Notes: generated from the letters alone by a model not told the origin. DNA of 64,000 bases from Flavobacteriales bacterium (GCA_019638115.1 JAHBUK010000001.1:948238-1012237), one strand, 5' to 3'; counted from the stretch's first letter, positions 34,827 to 44,345 are shown. Numbers and translations: made by a program.

Positions 34827-35534
34827 TCACTCCCCCTGGCCGTCCGCGATCATGCGGAAACCCCTGCCGTGCACATTCACGATCTCCACAGCGGGATCTT
34901 CACGCAGGTATTTCCGCAGCTTGGCGATGTACACATCCATGCTGCGCCCGCTGAAGTAACTGTCGTTGCCCCACACCTCCTTCAAGGCCTCACTGCGTTC
35001 CAACACATCGTTCCGCTTCAAACAAAGCAGCCGCAACAGCTCGGACTCCTTGGTGGTGAGTTTCCGTTCTCCTTGTGGTGTGCGCAGGATCTGGCGGCGG
35101 GGATCGAAGTAGGAATTGCCGAAGTGGAACTCCTCGGGTTCCTCCGCTTTGGGCTCCACCCCTCTTGTGCGGCGCAACACGGCGCCTACACGCAAGAGCA
35201 GCTCTTCCATGCTGAAGGGCTTGGTGAGGTAATCATCCGCGCCGGACCGGAAACCTTGCACGGTATCCTCCTTCATGCTCTTGGCAGTAAGGAAAACGAT
35301 CGGGGTGGTCCCGTCCTTCTCCCTGATCTCGCGCGCCAGTGTGAAGCCGTCCTTGATGGGCATCATCACATCCAATACCAGCAGATCATAGCTGCCGTTG
35401 GTATACGCCTCCCAGCCCTGCTGGCCATCGGTGCGCAGATCGACCGCATAACCCTTGGCCTGCAAGTAGGTGGCCAACAGGTTCCCCAGGTTGGGGTCAT
35501 CTTCCACAAGAAGCAGCTTAGGTGCTTGGGACAT
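34827..35534 (-). CDS. OmpR/PhoB-family response regulator (RprY-like)
   Basis: This 235-residue regulator has a receiver domain (1-120) with acidic residues in LLLVEDDPN, phosphoacceptor D55 in LLVLDVMMPIKDG and K105 in DDYLTKPFSMEEL. The C-terminal winged-helix domain contains LTTKESELLRLLCLKRNDV and SMDVYIAKLRKYLREDP with VHGRGFRMI. The start at ATG 35534 overlaps the end of the histidine kinase gene by 17 bp, so it is the cognate partner. The pair resembles RprX/RprY of Bacteroides. Its targets are unknown. Confidence 0.94.
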   Translation of the reverse strand: MSQAPKLLLVEDDPNLGNLLATYLQAKGYAVDLRTDGQQGWEAYTNGSYDLLVLDVMMPIKDGFTLAREIREKDGTTPIVFLTAKSMKEDTVQGFRSGADDYLTKPFSMEELLLRVGAVLRRTRGVEPKAEEPEEFHFGNSYFDPRRQILRTPQGERKLTTKESELLRLLCLKRNDVLERSEALKEVWGNDSYFSGRSMDVYIAKLRKYLREDPAVEIVNVHGRGFRMIADGQGE

Positions 35535-37005
35535 GCTCGAAAGGTATGTGGATGTGGAACGCACTGCCTTTTCCGGGCGCACTCTCCAGGCGCACCCGGC
35601 CGCCGTGCCGCTCCACCACGGCACGCACGTAGCTCAAGCCAAGGCCAAAGCCTTTGGCGTTGTGCACGTTTCCGGTGGGCACGCGATAGAGCCGATCGAA
35701 GACCTTGTTCTGCTCGGATGGCGCGATACCGATGCCATTGTCGGCCACCGTCAACCAGATGCCGGTGTTGTCGCTGGTGGTGGCGATCCGGATCCGCGGT
35801 TCACGGTCGCAGTATTTCACGGCATTGTCGATGAGGTTGTACAACAGGTTGGTGAGGTGTATGCGGTCGCCGCTCACATGGTGGATCTCGGCTTTCAAGT
35901 CCAGTTCGACCACTCCGTTCCGTCGCGAAACCTGCATGCTGCTGCTCCGCACCACGTCCTTCACCAGGGTATGCAGGTCCAATTGCACACGCTTCAGCAC
36001 CATTTTTCCACTATCCTGCACCGCGCTCTGCAACACGTTCTCCACCAAGGCCCCGAGCCGCTTGTTCTCATCACGGATCATGGCCGTGTAGCTGCGCATC
36101 TGTTCTTCGGTCTTGGGCAAGGAGGGGTCCATCAGGGCCTCGCAGGCCAGACCGATGGTGCTGATCGGGGTCTTCAGTTCGTGTGTGAGGTTGTTCACCA
36201 GGTCGGTGCGGATGTCGCCCAAGCGTTTCTGGTACAGGATGATGCGCAGGGTGCGCATGAACACCAACACGACCACCAACAGCAGCAGCGCATCGGCAGC
36301 GAGCAGAGGGCCCATATCGCGCCACATGGAGCGCTGTTGGCCGGGCACCAGCACATGCAGGTAGTGGTATGGTCCGTTCGGATCATGGCGGTACAAGCGT
36401 TCGCGGAACGGTGAGCGCGCCAACTTGGCGACCGTGCCCGGCACACTATCGGAGAGCATCACGGGCTTACCATCCTCGGAGAATATCCCGTAGGGAACAT
36501 CTCCCCGCAGGCCATTATCGAGCATTTCGTGGGTAAGCAAGGAGTCCAAAAGGCCTGGATCGATGCGCTCCTCCAGGCGGCGCCCGGGCTCATCCGCCAA
36601 TATGCTGCGCACCAGATCCGCAACGAACGCCTCCTGCTCTTCTTCGCCCATGTGCTCACCGGCCAGGCTCACCATGCCTACGGGGTCCATGGTGGCGATA
36701 TCGCGTGGTGCGGCTCCTGCATGGACCGCCGGGCCGAGTGCACCGCGCAACGTATCGAGGCGGCCGATCAGGCGGCGACCGGCCTCATGCTGTTTCAAGT
36801 TCTGCAGCTTCTCCACCCGCTCCATGCGATCGCTCACGCTGAAAAGGGCTGCGTTGACAACACTTACGAAGCGCTCTTGCTGCAGGGCCAAGGTGCCCCG
36901 TATCCAATACACCTGCACCACCACCAGGCCCACGAGCGCCACTACCAGCGCTACCATCAGTGCCTGCATGCGCCGTTTTTCCATGTGTGCTTGGCTATCG
37001 GCCAC
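35518..37005 (-). CDS. Sensor histidine kinase (RprX-like)
   Basis: The protein has 495 residues. Transmembrane helix 1 (about 14-33, MQALMVALVVALVGLVVVQV) is followed by a periplasmic sensor region of about 200 residues and transmembrane helix 2 (about 235-250). The HisKA domain has H275 in NNLTHELKTPIST, and the HATPase domain contains the N box LIDNAVKYC, the G1 box VADNGIGI and the G2 box GFGLGLSYV. It phosphorylates the overlapping OmpR-type regulator. It lies 33 bp after asd on the same strand, so the three genes probably share a transcript. The signal is unknown. Confidence 0.94.
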   Translation of the reverse strand: MADSQAHMEKRRMQALMVALVVALVGLVVVQVYWIRGTLALQQERFVSVVNAALFSVSDRMERVEKLQNLKQHEAGRRLIGRLDTLRGALGPAVHAGAAPRDIATMDPVGMVSLAGEHMGEEEQEAFVADLVRSILADEPGRRLEERIDPGLLDSLLTHEMLDNGLRGDVPYGIFSEDGKPVMLSDSVPGTVAKLARSPFRERLYRHDPNGPYHYLHVLVPGQQRSMWRDMGPLLAADALLLLVVVLVFMRTLRIILYQKRLGDIRTDLVNNLTHELKTPISTIGLACEALMDPSLPKTEEQMRSYTAMIRDENKRLGALVENVLQSAVQDSGKMVLKRVQLDLHTLVKDVVRSSSMQVSRRNGVVELDLKAEIHHVSGDRIHLTNLLYNLIDNAVKYCDREPRIRIATTSDNTGIWLTVADNGIGIAPSEQNKVFDRLYRVPTGNVHNAKGFGLGLSYVRAVVERHGGRVRLESAPGKGSAFHIHIPFEHVPST

Positions 37006-37038
37006 GCTAACCTTGCCTGGCCCCTGTGTGGTGCTCCG

Positions 37039-38028
37039 TTATTGAACAAGCCCCTTGCGCAACAGGAGCTCTGCGATCTGCACTGCATTGGTGGCCGCGC
37101 CCTTGCGCAGGTTGTCCGCCACCACGAACATGTTCAACGTATTGGGGCGGCTTTCATCCAAGCGCAGGCGCCCAACGAACACCTCATCGCGGCCTTGGGT
37201 GAGCATGGGCATGGGGTATTCATCCCGGACCGGATCATCGTGGAGCAGCACGCCCGGCGCCTCCCGCAATAGCCTGCGCACTTCCTGCAGTTCCACCGGG
37301 CGGGCGAATTCCACGTTCACCGATTCGCTGTGACCGCCGGTGACCGGCACGCGCACTGCTGTGCAGGTAACGCGGATGGCCGGGTCCAGGATCTTGTGCG
37401 TCTCATGCACCACCTTCATCTCCTCCTTCGTGTAGCCATTGTCGAGGAAGGCATCGCAGCGTGGGATCACGTTCCGGTCGATCCGGTAGGGGTAGGTCAT
37501 TTCAACGGGCGTTCCTGCACGCTCCCCCTCCATCTGGTGCACGGCCGCTTGACCGGTACCCGTTACGCTCTGGTAGGTGCTCACCACCACCCGCTCAGCT
37601 TGAAATGCGCGATGCAATGGCGCGAGGGCCATCACCAGTTGGATGGTGCTGCAATTGGGGTTGGCGATGATGCGGTCGTCGGCCGTGAGCAGGTCCCCGT
37701 TGATCTCCGGAACGATGAGCCGCTTGTCCGCCATCATGCGCCAGGCACTGCTGTTGTCTATCACCGTGCAACCCACCTCGGCAAAGCGCGGCGCCCACTC
37801 CAGCGAAGTGGCCCCACCGGCGGAGAACAAGGCGATCTGCGGACGACGCGCAATGGCCTCCTCCATGCCGATGACGGCGTGGTCCGAGTTCCGGAAGCGG
37901 ACGGATGCACCCACGCTGCGTGAACTGGCCACAGGCACCAATTCAGCGAGCGGGAAGTCGCGCTCCTCCAAGACCTTCAGCATGACCCCGCCCACCAGGC
38001 CGGTGGCCCCAACTACCGCGACTTTCAT
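37039..38028 (-). CDS. asd: Aspartate-semialdehyde dehydrogenase
   Basis: This 329-residue NADP enzyme reduces aspartyl phosphate to the semialdehyde, leading to lysine/diaminopimelate, threonine and methionine. It has the Rossmann start KVAVVGATGLVGGVMLKVL, the SRSVG loop, the catalytic cysteine C126 in ANPNCSTIQLV, and the substrate-binding TYQSVTGTGQAAV and VPVTGGHSESVNVEF. The start codon ATG 38028 directly precedes the first strand. The two-component pair follows it. Confidence 0.96.
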   Translation of the reverse strand: MKVAVVGATGLVGGVMLKVLEERDFPLAELVPVASSRSVGASVRFRNSDHAVIGMEEAIARRPQIALFSAGGATSLEWAPRFAEVGCTVIDNSSAWRMMADKRLIVPEINGDLLTADDRIIANPNCSTIQLVMALAPLHRAFQAERVVVSTYQSVTGTGQAAVHQMEGERAGTPVEMTYPYRIDRNVIPRCDAFLDNGYTKEEMKVVHETHKILDPAIRVTCTAVRVPVTGGHSESVNVEFARPVELQEVRRLLREAPGVLLHDDPVRDEYPMPMLTQGRDEVFVGRLRLDESRPNTLNMFVVADNLRKGAATNAVQIAELLLRKGLVQ

Positions 38029-38102
38029 GATGTTGTGCTAACGTTCAACAGGGCCCGAAAGTACTACCTTGTCCCGCCTTCTTTTCCCGTTCCCAACGCA
38101 CC

Positions 38103-40754
38103 ATGGCGATCGATCTTTCAAGGCGCTACACACGCATGCTGCCGAGCATCCTGCTCGTTGCCGTGTTGGCCCTTTGCACTGGCTTCAGCTCACAAGCACA
38201 ATTCGTTGACGACTTCAGCGATGGCGACTTCACCAACGCGCCTGTTTGGAGCGGCGACGCGGGCCTGTTCACAGTTGTCGACGACGGTGGCAATTTTCAA
38301 CTGCGCAGCAACAGCCCCGGCGCGGCTACTTACCACCTGAGCACACCCAGTACGCTGGCCACCGATGCGCAGTGGGAATTTTTCCTGAACCTGCGCTTCG
38401 CCACCAGTGGCGCGAACTACACGGATGTATACCTCATGAGCCCACAGGCCGACCTGAACCCGCGGCCCGAAGGCTACTTCGTCCGCATTGGCGACACCCC
38501 GGACCACATCGTGTTGTACAAGCGCGTGGGCAGCACCAACACCGCGCTTGTGCAGAGCGCGGCCGGCGTGGTGGGCAGCAGCTCCAACAACCCCTTCCGC
38601 ATCCGCGTAACACGCGATCTGGACAACAACTGGACCCTGGCCTACCAACCGGGCGGCACCGGCAATTACACCACGGCCGGAACCACGGTGGACAACACCT
38701 TCAATAGTTGCTCCCACTTCGGCGTGCTGATCGTGCAAAGCACCGCAGCTACCGCAGTGAACAACCACTTCTTCGACGACTTCTCCGTGGGCAACATACC
38801 GGTTGATGAAGCTGCGCCCGAGATCGATGCCGTAGTGGTGATCGACGCGCAGCAGCTTGAAGTGGTCTTCAATGAGGCCGTGGAGCAAGTGAGCGCTGAA
38901 CAGCCCGACAACTATGCGCTCAGCCCTTCCATCGGCATCACTTCCGCCTTGCGGGATGCGCTGGACCCCAGCCGTGTTCGCCTTGGCCTCGCAACCGCGC
39001 TGCAGAACGGCACCACCTACACACTTACGGCCAACGCGGTGCAGGACTTGGTGGGCAACGCCACCAACAACGCCAGCCGGGAGTTCCTCTACTTCGTGCC
39101 CGACGTACCCAGCTACCGCGATGTGGTGATCAACGAGTTGATGGTGGACCCCAACCCACCGATCGGACTGCCAGACGCCGAATACATCGAACTCTTCAAC
39201 GCCACCACCGACAAGTTCTTCGACCTGGGAGGCTGGCGCATCACCACCAACAGCACCTCGGCCACGCTGCCCACCTATGCCTTGGGCCCTGGCCAATACC
39301 TGCTGCTGGTAAGCACGGCCAACCACCCGCAGTTCAGCTTCGTGCCCAACAGCATGCCCTTCAGCCTGAGCACGACCGCACTGGTGAACGGCGGTACCAC
39401 CGTTACTCTGGAAGGCCCCGGCAACGTGCCGATCGATGTGGTGAGCTACACCTTGGCCTGGTACCAGGATGCCGCCCGTGACGATGGCGGTTGGAGCCTG
39501 GAGCAGATCAACCCGTTCAGCCCTTGCTCCGGCCAGCCCAATTGGCGCGCCTCCAACTCCCCACAGGGTGGCACTCCCGGCCTGCCCAACAGCGTGCTGG
39601 ACCCAACGCCGGACACCACCCCGCCTGCGCTACTTTCCGTGCTTACCGTGTCGCCAACCCAGATCACGCTGGTTTTCAATGAAGGCATGAATGCCGCAAG
39701 CGTGGCTGCAGGCAGCTACAACATCACCCCTGCACTGCCCATTGCGGCCATCAGCGGACAACTGCCCACCAACCAACGCCTGGACATCACTTTCGGCACG
39801 GCCATGGAGCCCGGCGATGTGTATACGATCGTGGTGGGCGGGCTAACGGACTGCTCCGGCAATGCGATCGGAGCTTCCAACAGCGGCCAATTCGCCATAC
39901 CGGAAGCGCCCGAGCCCGGCGATGTGGTGATCAATGAAGTGCTGCACAACCCGATCACCACCAGCGGCGAGTATGTGGAGGTGTACAACCGGAGCAACAA
40001 GGTGCTGAGCCTGCAAGGTTGGCAGATGGCCAACGAAAGCAACGGCGTGGTGGCCAATGCGCGCACCATCACCGCGGAGCCCCTGCTCTTCTTCCCGGGC
40101 GAATACCTGCTTTTCACGCGGAACCCCACCGTCACCGCAAGCCAGTACCCCTCGGGCCGTAGCGACCGCTACAGAACCGTGGACCTGCCCAGCTACACCA
40201 ACGCCAGCGGTACCGTGGTGGTGCTGGATGCCCAAGCCACCGTGATCGACCTGTTCCGCTACGAAGAGAAGATGCACTTCCCACTGTTGCGCAGTGTGAA
40301 AGGTGTGAGCTTGGAGCGCCAGGACCCGGACCGCGCCACGATCGACCGCACCAACTGGCACAGCGCTGCGGAAAGCGTGGGCTTCGGTACGCCGGGCTAC
40401 GAGAATTCCCAGTACGCGCCGGCTCCTTCACCCACCGGTGAGATGAGCATCGACCCCGCCATCTTCAGCCCGGACAACGATGGCCACCAGGATGTGCTCA
40501 CCATCACCTACCGCTTCGATCAGCCCGGCTTTGTGGGCACCATGCGGGTGTACGACATTGCGGGCCGTGAAGTGCGCCGCCTGATGGACAACCAATTACT
40601 GGGCATATCGGGCGCCATTACCTGGGATGGTGTGCAGGAGAATGGCAGCAAAGGCCGCATGGGGCCATACATCGTGCACTTCGAGGTGTACGACCTGGCG
40701 GGCAACGTGGAGACCTACAAGAAGACCGTGACCCTGGCCCATCGCCTGGACTGA
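38103..40754 (+). CDS. Secreted lamin-tail-domain (LTD) surface protein
   Basis: The protein has 883 residues with a signal peptide; MLPSILLVAVLALC at codon 12 suggests ATG 38136 as an alternative start. The order of parts is: an N-terminal beta-sandwich (DDFSDGDFTNAPVWSGD); a SbsA-like Ig domain (QLEVVFNEAVEQVSAEQPDN); a first lamin-tail domain (VVINELMVDPNPPIGLPDAE, GWSLEQINPFSPC); a second Ig domain (QITLVFNEGMNAASV); a second lamin-tail domain (VVINEVLHNPITTSGEYVEV); and a C-terminal FlgD-like domain (FSPDNDGHQDVLTITYRF, MRVYDIAGREVRRLMDNQ) that substitutes for the usual sorting domain in many such proteins. TACCTTGT at 38065-38072 may be the -7 box. Confidence 0.88.
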   Translation: MAIDLSRRYTRMLPSILLVAVLALCTGFSSQAQFVDDFSDGDFTNAPVWSGDAGLFTVVDDGGNFQLRSNSPGAATYHLSTPSTLATDAQWEFFLNLRFATSGANYTDVYLMSPQADLNPRPEGYFVRIGDTPDHIVLYKRVGSTNTALVQSAAGVVGSSSNNPFRIRVTRDLDNNWTLAYQPGGTGNYTTAGTTVDNTFNSCSHFGVLIVQSTAATAVNNHFFDDFSVGNIPVDEAAPEIDAVVVIDAQQLEVVFNEAVEQVSAEQPDNYALSPSIGITSALRDALDPSRVRLGLATALQNGTTYTLTANAVQDLVGNATNNASREFLYFVPDVPSYRDVVINELMVDPNPPIGLPDAEYIELFNATTDKFFDLGGWRITTNSTSATLPTYALGPGQYLLLVSTANHPQFSFVPNSMPFSLSTTALVNGGTTVTLEGPGNVPIDVVSYTLAWYQDAARDDGGWSLEQINPFSPCSGQPNWRASNSPQGGTPGLPNSVLDPTPDTTPPALLSVLTVSPTQITLVFNEGMNAASVAAGSYNITPALPIAAISGQLPTNQRLDITFGTAMEPGDVYTIVVGGLTDCSGNAIGASNSGQFAIPEAPEPGDVVINEVLHNPITTSGEYVEVYNRSNKVLSLQGWQMANESNGVVANARTITAEPLLFFPGEYLLFTRNPTVTASQYPSGRSDRYRTVDLPSYTNASGTVVVLDAQATVIDLFRYEEKMHFPLLRSVKGVSLERQDPDRATIDRTNWHSAAESVGFGTPGYENSQYAPAPSPTGEMSIDPAIFSPDNDGHQDVLTITYRFDQPGFVGTMRVYDIAGREVRRLMDNQLLGISGAITWDGVQENGSKGRMGPYIVHFEVYDLAGNVETYKKTVTLAHRLD

Positions 40755-40870
40755 GGCCTTCGGCCGCGCTGTTGAAAGCTCGGGGCCGATAGCGGTCGGG
40801 CGTTGCTCCGGGGAATGGATCTTTGCGGACTCGAACCGGATGGCCGAGAGGCCCCCTTCACGCAGCATCC

Positions 40871-42181
40871 ATGACCGAACAGACCACCAAGAGCCAGGAG
40901 CTCATTGCCCGCCGCAAGGCCGCCATCCCCAACGGGGTGGGCATGTTCAACCACGCCACGGCCGCCCACGCAAGCGGCGCCATCATTACCGATGTAGATG
41001 GCCGCGAACTGATCGACTTCGCCGGCGGCATCGGCGTGGTGAACGCCGGCCACTGCCCGCCACCCGTGGTGAAAGCCATCCAGGAGCAAGCGGAAAAGTT
41101 CCTGCATGTGAGCTTCAACGTGGCCAGCTACGAGCCCTACATCGCCCTCTGCGAGAAACTCAACGCCTTGCTGCCCCACGGCGGGCCTACCAAGACCATG
41201 CTGGTGAACACCGGCGCCGAGGCGGTGGAGAACGCCATCAAGATCGCCCGCCAGGCCACGAAGCGTTCCGGCGTGCTCTGCTTCACCGATGCCTTCCACG
41301 GCCGCAGCATGATGGCCATGACCCTCACCAGCAAGGTGGGCTACAAGCCGGACTGCGGGCCCTTCGCGCCGGAGGTGTACCGCACGCAGTACCCCAACTT
41401 CTACCGCTATGGCGGGGGGCGCAGCGAGGCCGCGTTCGTGCAGGCCGAACTGCACCGCCTGGAGGAGCTTTCGCACAACACCGTGGACCCGAAGCAGCTG
41501 GCCTGCGTGATCATCGAGCTCGTGCAAGGCGAGGGTGGTTTCAACGTGGCGCCCAAGGCCTACGTGGAGGGCCTGCGGAAGTGGTGCGACAAACACGGCA
41601 TCCTGCTGATCTTCGACGAGGTGCAGGCGGGTTTCGGGCGCACCGGCGCGTGGGCGGCCTACGAGCATTTCGGCGTGATCCCCGACCTCAGCACCTGGGC
41701 CAAGAGCCTGGGCAGCGGCATGCCCATCGGCTGTGTAATGGGCAAGGCGGAGATCATGGACAAGGCCGGCCCCAGCAGCATCGGCGGCACCTACATCGGC
41801 AACCCCGTGAGCTGCGCCGCGGCGCTGGCCACGATCCAATACATGGAGGAGATCGACATCAACGCCAAGGGCCGGCATGTGGGTGATACCATCCGCAAGC
41901 GCTTCGAGCAGATGAAGGCCAAGCACGCCTGCATCGGCGAGGTGCGTGGCCTGGGTGCCATGATCGCCATGGAGTTCGTGAAGGACGGCGACCCCATGAA
42001 ACCCGATGCCGACACCTGCGCCGCGCTGATGAACGCCTGCGCCAAGCGCGACCTGATCGTGATCACAGCCGGCACCGACAAGAACGTGATCCGCGTGCTC
42101 AGCCCCCTGGTGATCAGCGATGAGCTGCTGAACAAGGGGTTGGACATCATGGAGGAGGAGTTGGACAAGATCGCAGGATAG
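40871..42181 (+). CDS. gabT: Class III aminotransferase, probably 4-aminobutyrate aminotransferase
   Basis: This 436-residue PLP-dependent class III (omega) aminotransferase has the elements LVNTGAEAVENAIKIAR, FTDAFHGRSMMAMTLTS, the aspartate in LLIFDEVQAGFGRTG and the Schiff-base lysine K278 in STWAKSLGSGMPIG. It is closest by eye to GabT (4-aminobutyrate/5-aminovalerate aminotransferase). Substrate choice among omega-amino acids cannot be settled by reading. ATG 40871 (MTEQTTKSQELIARR) fits the family N-terminus. A repeat pair and a nitrilase-family gene follow, suggesting one operon. Confidence 0.88.
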   Translation: MTEQTTKSQELIARRKAAIPNGVGMFNHATAAHASGAIITDVDGRELIDFAGGIGVVNAGHCPPPVVKAIQEQAEKFLHVSFNVASYEPYIALCEKLNALLPHGGPTKTMLVNTGAEAVENAIKIARQATKRSGVLCFTDAFHGRSMMAMTLTSKVGYKPDCGPFAPEVYRTQYPNFYRYGGGRSEAAFVQAELHRLEELSHNTVDPKQLACVIIELVQGEGGFNVAPKAYVEGLRKWCDKHGILLIFDEVQAGFGRTGAWAAYEHFGVIPDLSTWAKSLGSGMPIGCVMGKAEIMDKAGPSSIGGTYIGNPVSCAAALATIQYMEEIDINAKGRHVGDTIRKRFEQMKAKHACIGEVRGLGAMIAMEFVKDGDPMKPDADTCAALMNACAKRDLIVITAGTDKNVIRVLSPLVISDELLNKGLDIMEEELDKIAG

Positions 42182-42188
42182 TATCCGG

Positions 42189-42274
42189 TTTTCAGTTGTC
42201 GGTTGTCAGTGCTCCGTGGCGAACACATATCGCTGCCATCACTGACAACGGACAACTGAGCCCTGACAACTGAA
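42189..42274. repeat. CAGTTGTCGGTTGTCAGT-type inverted repeat
   Basis: The left arm 42189-42210 (TTCAGTTGTCGGTTGTCAGT) is matched by reverse-complement runs ACTGACAACGGACAACTGAG (42241-42260) and CTGACAACTGAA (42263-42274). It occupies the gap between the aminotransferase and nitrilase genes, with the same architecture as the repeats in the suf operon. Confidence 0.88.
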
Positions 42275-42279
42275 CAAGC

Positions 42280-43248
42280 ATGAAGCCATTCTCAATAGCC
42301 GGCATCCAAATGCGCGTGAGCGCCTCTTACAGCAACGTGGAGGCCATGAAGCTCAAGCTGGACATCCTGATGAACATCTACCCTTGGGTGGACCTGGTGA
42401 TGTTCAGCGAGCTGGCGGCCTATGGTCCGCTTACCCACCATGCCTTGGAGCGCATCGAGGATTTCGAGGAGCCCATGCAGGAAATGGCCCGCAAGCACAA
42501 GATCTGGCTCCTGCCCGGCAGCGTGTTCCACAAGGTGGACGGACACATCTACAACACGGCCAGCGTGATCGATCCGGAGGGCCGCATCGTGGCGCGCTAC
42601 CGCAAGATGTTCCCCTTCTACCCCTACGAAGTGGGCGTTACCCCGGGCCACGAGTTCTGCGTGTTCGACATACCGGAGGTGGGGCGTTTCGGCGTGAGCA
42701 TCTGTTACGACATGTGGTTCCCCGAGACCACGCGTACCCTGGCCGTGATGGGCGCCGAAGTGATCCTGCACCCCACCCTCACCGGCACCATCGACCGGGA
42801 CATCGAGCTCAGCATCGCGCGGGCCAGTGCGGCCATCAACCAGTGCTACTTCTTCGACATCAACGGGCTGGATGCCGGAGGCAGTGGGCGCAGCATCGTG
42901 TGCGGACCCGAAGGACGTGTACTGTACCAAGCCGAGAACAATGAGGAGATGATCCCCATTGAGATCAACATGGAGAAGGTGCGCCGCAGCCGCGAGCTGG
43001 GCGTGCTGCGCCTGGGCCAGCCGCTGAAGAGCTTCCGCGACCATGCCGGCGACTTCGAGATCTACCAGAAGGGCACCACCCACCCCTACCTGGACAGCCT
43101 GGGGCCGCTGCTGAAACCCAAACGGGTGAAGGAGCTCGGCGACCTGCAGATCAAAGAAGAGTCCGAGCTGGACCGCACGGCCATTCCTGCCAAAGCGCCC
43201 TTCATGCCCAGCATCCGACCTGAACAGAACAACGACAACAACCTCTGA
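42280..43248 (+). CDS. Carbon-nitrogen hydrolase (nitrilase superfamily)
   Basis: The protein has 322 residues. The catalytic triad is visible: E44 in LVMFSELAAYGP, K109 in VARYRKMFPFYPYE and C142 in VSICYDMWFPETTR. The first strand FSIAGIQMRVSASYSNV is typical. It hydrolyses an amide or nitrile C-N bond, probably an aliphatic amide or omega-amidase-like substrate. The neighbouring aminotransferase makes an omega-amino or keto-acid amide substrate conceivable, which is inference from context. The C-terminal 70 residues (EIYQKGTTHPYLDSLGPLLK onward) form an extension beyond the core. The VOC gene starts 5 bp after its stop. Confidence 0.9.
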   Translation: MKPFSIAGIQMRVSASYSNVEAMKLKLDILMNIYPWVDLVMFSELAAYGPLTHHALERIEDFEEPMQEMARKHKIWLLPGSVFHKVDGHIYNTASVIDPEGRIVARYRKMFPFYPYEVGVTPGHEFCVFDIPEVGRFGVSICYDMWFPETTRTLAVMGAEVILHPTLTGTIDRDIELSIARASAAINQCYFFDINGLDAGGSGRSIVCGPEGRVLYQAENNEEMIPIEINMEKVRRSRELGVLRLGQPLKSFRDHAGDFEIYQKGTTHPYLDSLGPLLKPKRVKELGDLQIKEESELDRTAIPAKAPFMPSIRPEQNNDNNL

Positions 43249-43253
43249 GGAAC

Positions 43254-43811
43254 ATGGGATCCACCGCCAAACCCACCGCGCCGAAAGCAGCCGGTAAACC
43301 ATCCCTTGCGGACCGCTCGCTCATCAGCTGGTTCGAGATACCCGTCTTCGACCTGGCCCGCGCCAAAGCCTTCTACGACCACCTCTATGGCATCCGCATG
43401 GAGAGCTCCTACGCCGGCGAATACGCCATGGCCTTCTTCCCGGCCAGCAAAGGCATCGGTGGCGCGCTGGTGCAAGGCCCGGGCTGCATGCCCAATGACA
43501 GCGGTACGCTGATCTACCTTAATGCCGGCACCGACCTGGACGGTATGCTGCTGCGTGTGGAGGAAGCCGGTGGCCGGGTGATCATGGGCCGTTCGCTCAT
43601 TGGTAACGATGCCGGGTGGTTCGCCCTGATCATAGACAGCGAAGGCAATCGACTGGCCCTGCATGCCCCGCCCGAAGTAGCTGCGGCCAAGGCCGAACCA
43701 CAAGCACGCGCCAGCAAGACCAGCGCAGCGAAACCGAAGGCAGCGGCCCGCAAGACCACCAAGGCACCAGCAAAGAAGAGCGCGACGCGCAAGAAGAGCG
43801 GCGATAGCTGA
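43254..43811 (+). CDS. VOC/glyoxalase-fold protein with lysine-alanine-rich tail
   Basis: The protein has 185 residues. Residues about 22-142 form a VOC (glyoxalase/bleomycin-resistance) domain, with SWFEIPVFDLARAKAFYDHL, the middle strand GTLIYLNAGTDLDGMLLRVE and GNDAGWFALIIDSEGNRLAL. The last about 40 residues are an Ala/Lys/Pro-rich, strongly basic, disordered tail (KAEPQARASKTSAAKPKAAA, then KAPAKKSATRKKSG) resembling histone H1/AlgP-type DNA-binding tails. The N-terminus (GSTAKPTAPKAAGKPS) is similar in composition. It is translated just after the nitrilase gene. Whether the tail binds nucleic acid is unknown. Confidence 0.88.
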   Translation: MGSTAKPTAPKAAGKPSLADRSLISWFEIPVFDLARAKAFYDHLYGIRMESSYAGEYAMAFFPASKGIGGALVQGPGCMPNDSGTLIYLNAGTDLDGMLLRVEEAGGRVIMGRSLIGNDAGWFALIIDSEGNRLALHAPPEVAAAKAEPQARASKTSAAKPKAAARKTTKAPAKKSATRKKSGDS

Positions 43812-43819
43812 ACGCGGAG

Positions 43820-44245
43820 CTACTCCGCGGCCGGGATCTCCTGGCACAACTCCAGCAGCACCCCGTTGGTGCTCTTGGGGTGTATGAAACACACCCACTT
43901 GTTGTCCGCCCCACGCTTGGGCTCCTCGTTCAGGAGTTGGAAACCGGCGGCCTTCAGGCGGGCCATCTCCGCGCGGATATCGGCCACCTCGAAGGCCACG
44001 TGGTGGATGCCCTCGCCACGCTTCTCGATCGCTTTTGCAATGGGTCCATCGGGCCGTGTGCTCTCCAGCAGTTCGATCTTGTTGGGGCCGGTGCGGAAGA
44101 ACGAGGTGATCACGCCTTCGCTTTCCACCGCTTCGCGCTTGTAGGGCCCCACGCCCAGCAAGGCGGTGTACAGGGCTTCGGCGGCGGCCAGGTCCTTTAC
44201 GGCGATGCCCAGGTGTTCAATGCGCAGCAGGTGCTCCATGGCCAC
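43820..44245 (-). CDS. mce: Methylmalonyl-CoA epimerase
   Basis: This 141-residue VOC-fold metalloenzyme interconverts (2R)- and (2S)-methylmalonyl-CoA between propionyl-CoA carboxylase and methylmalonyl-CoA mutase. Family hallmarks are RIEHLGIAVKDLAAAEALY, NKIELLESTRPDGPIAKAIE, GEGIHHVAFEVADI and NGVLLELCQ, including the metal ligands His and Glu at the usual places. The start is ATG 44245 or two codons later, 44239. It is convergent with the tailed VOC gene, with only 8 bp between the stops. The other pathway genes are not in this window. Confidence 0.94.
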   Translation of the reverse strand: MAMEHLLRIEHLGIAVKDLAAAEALYTALLGVGPYKREAVESEGVITSFFRTGPNKIELLESTRPDGPIAKAIEKRGEGIHHVAFEVADIRAEMARLKAAGFQLLNEEPKRGADNKWVCFIHPKSTNGVLLELCQEIPAAE

Positions 44246-44289
44246 AAAGGTGATCAGCGGAAAGCCTTGTACAGTGGATAGGAGCCGGG

Positions 44290-44319
44290 TAAAAAAAGAA
44301 ACCCTCCACGGCGTGGAGG
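44290..44319 (-). terminator. Rho-independent terminator of the gene at 44346
   Basis: On the minus strand CCCTCCACGCCGTGGAGGG (a stem of about 8 bp) is followed by TTTCTTTTTTT. It starts 26 bp after the stop of the secreted protein gene. Confidence 0.88.
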
Positions 44320-44345
44320 GCTTCCGAACAGTGCGTGTTGAGGGC

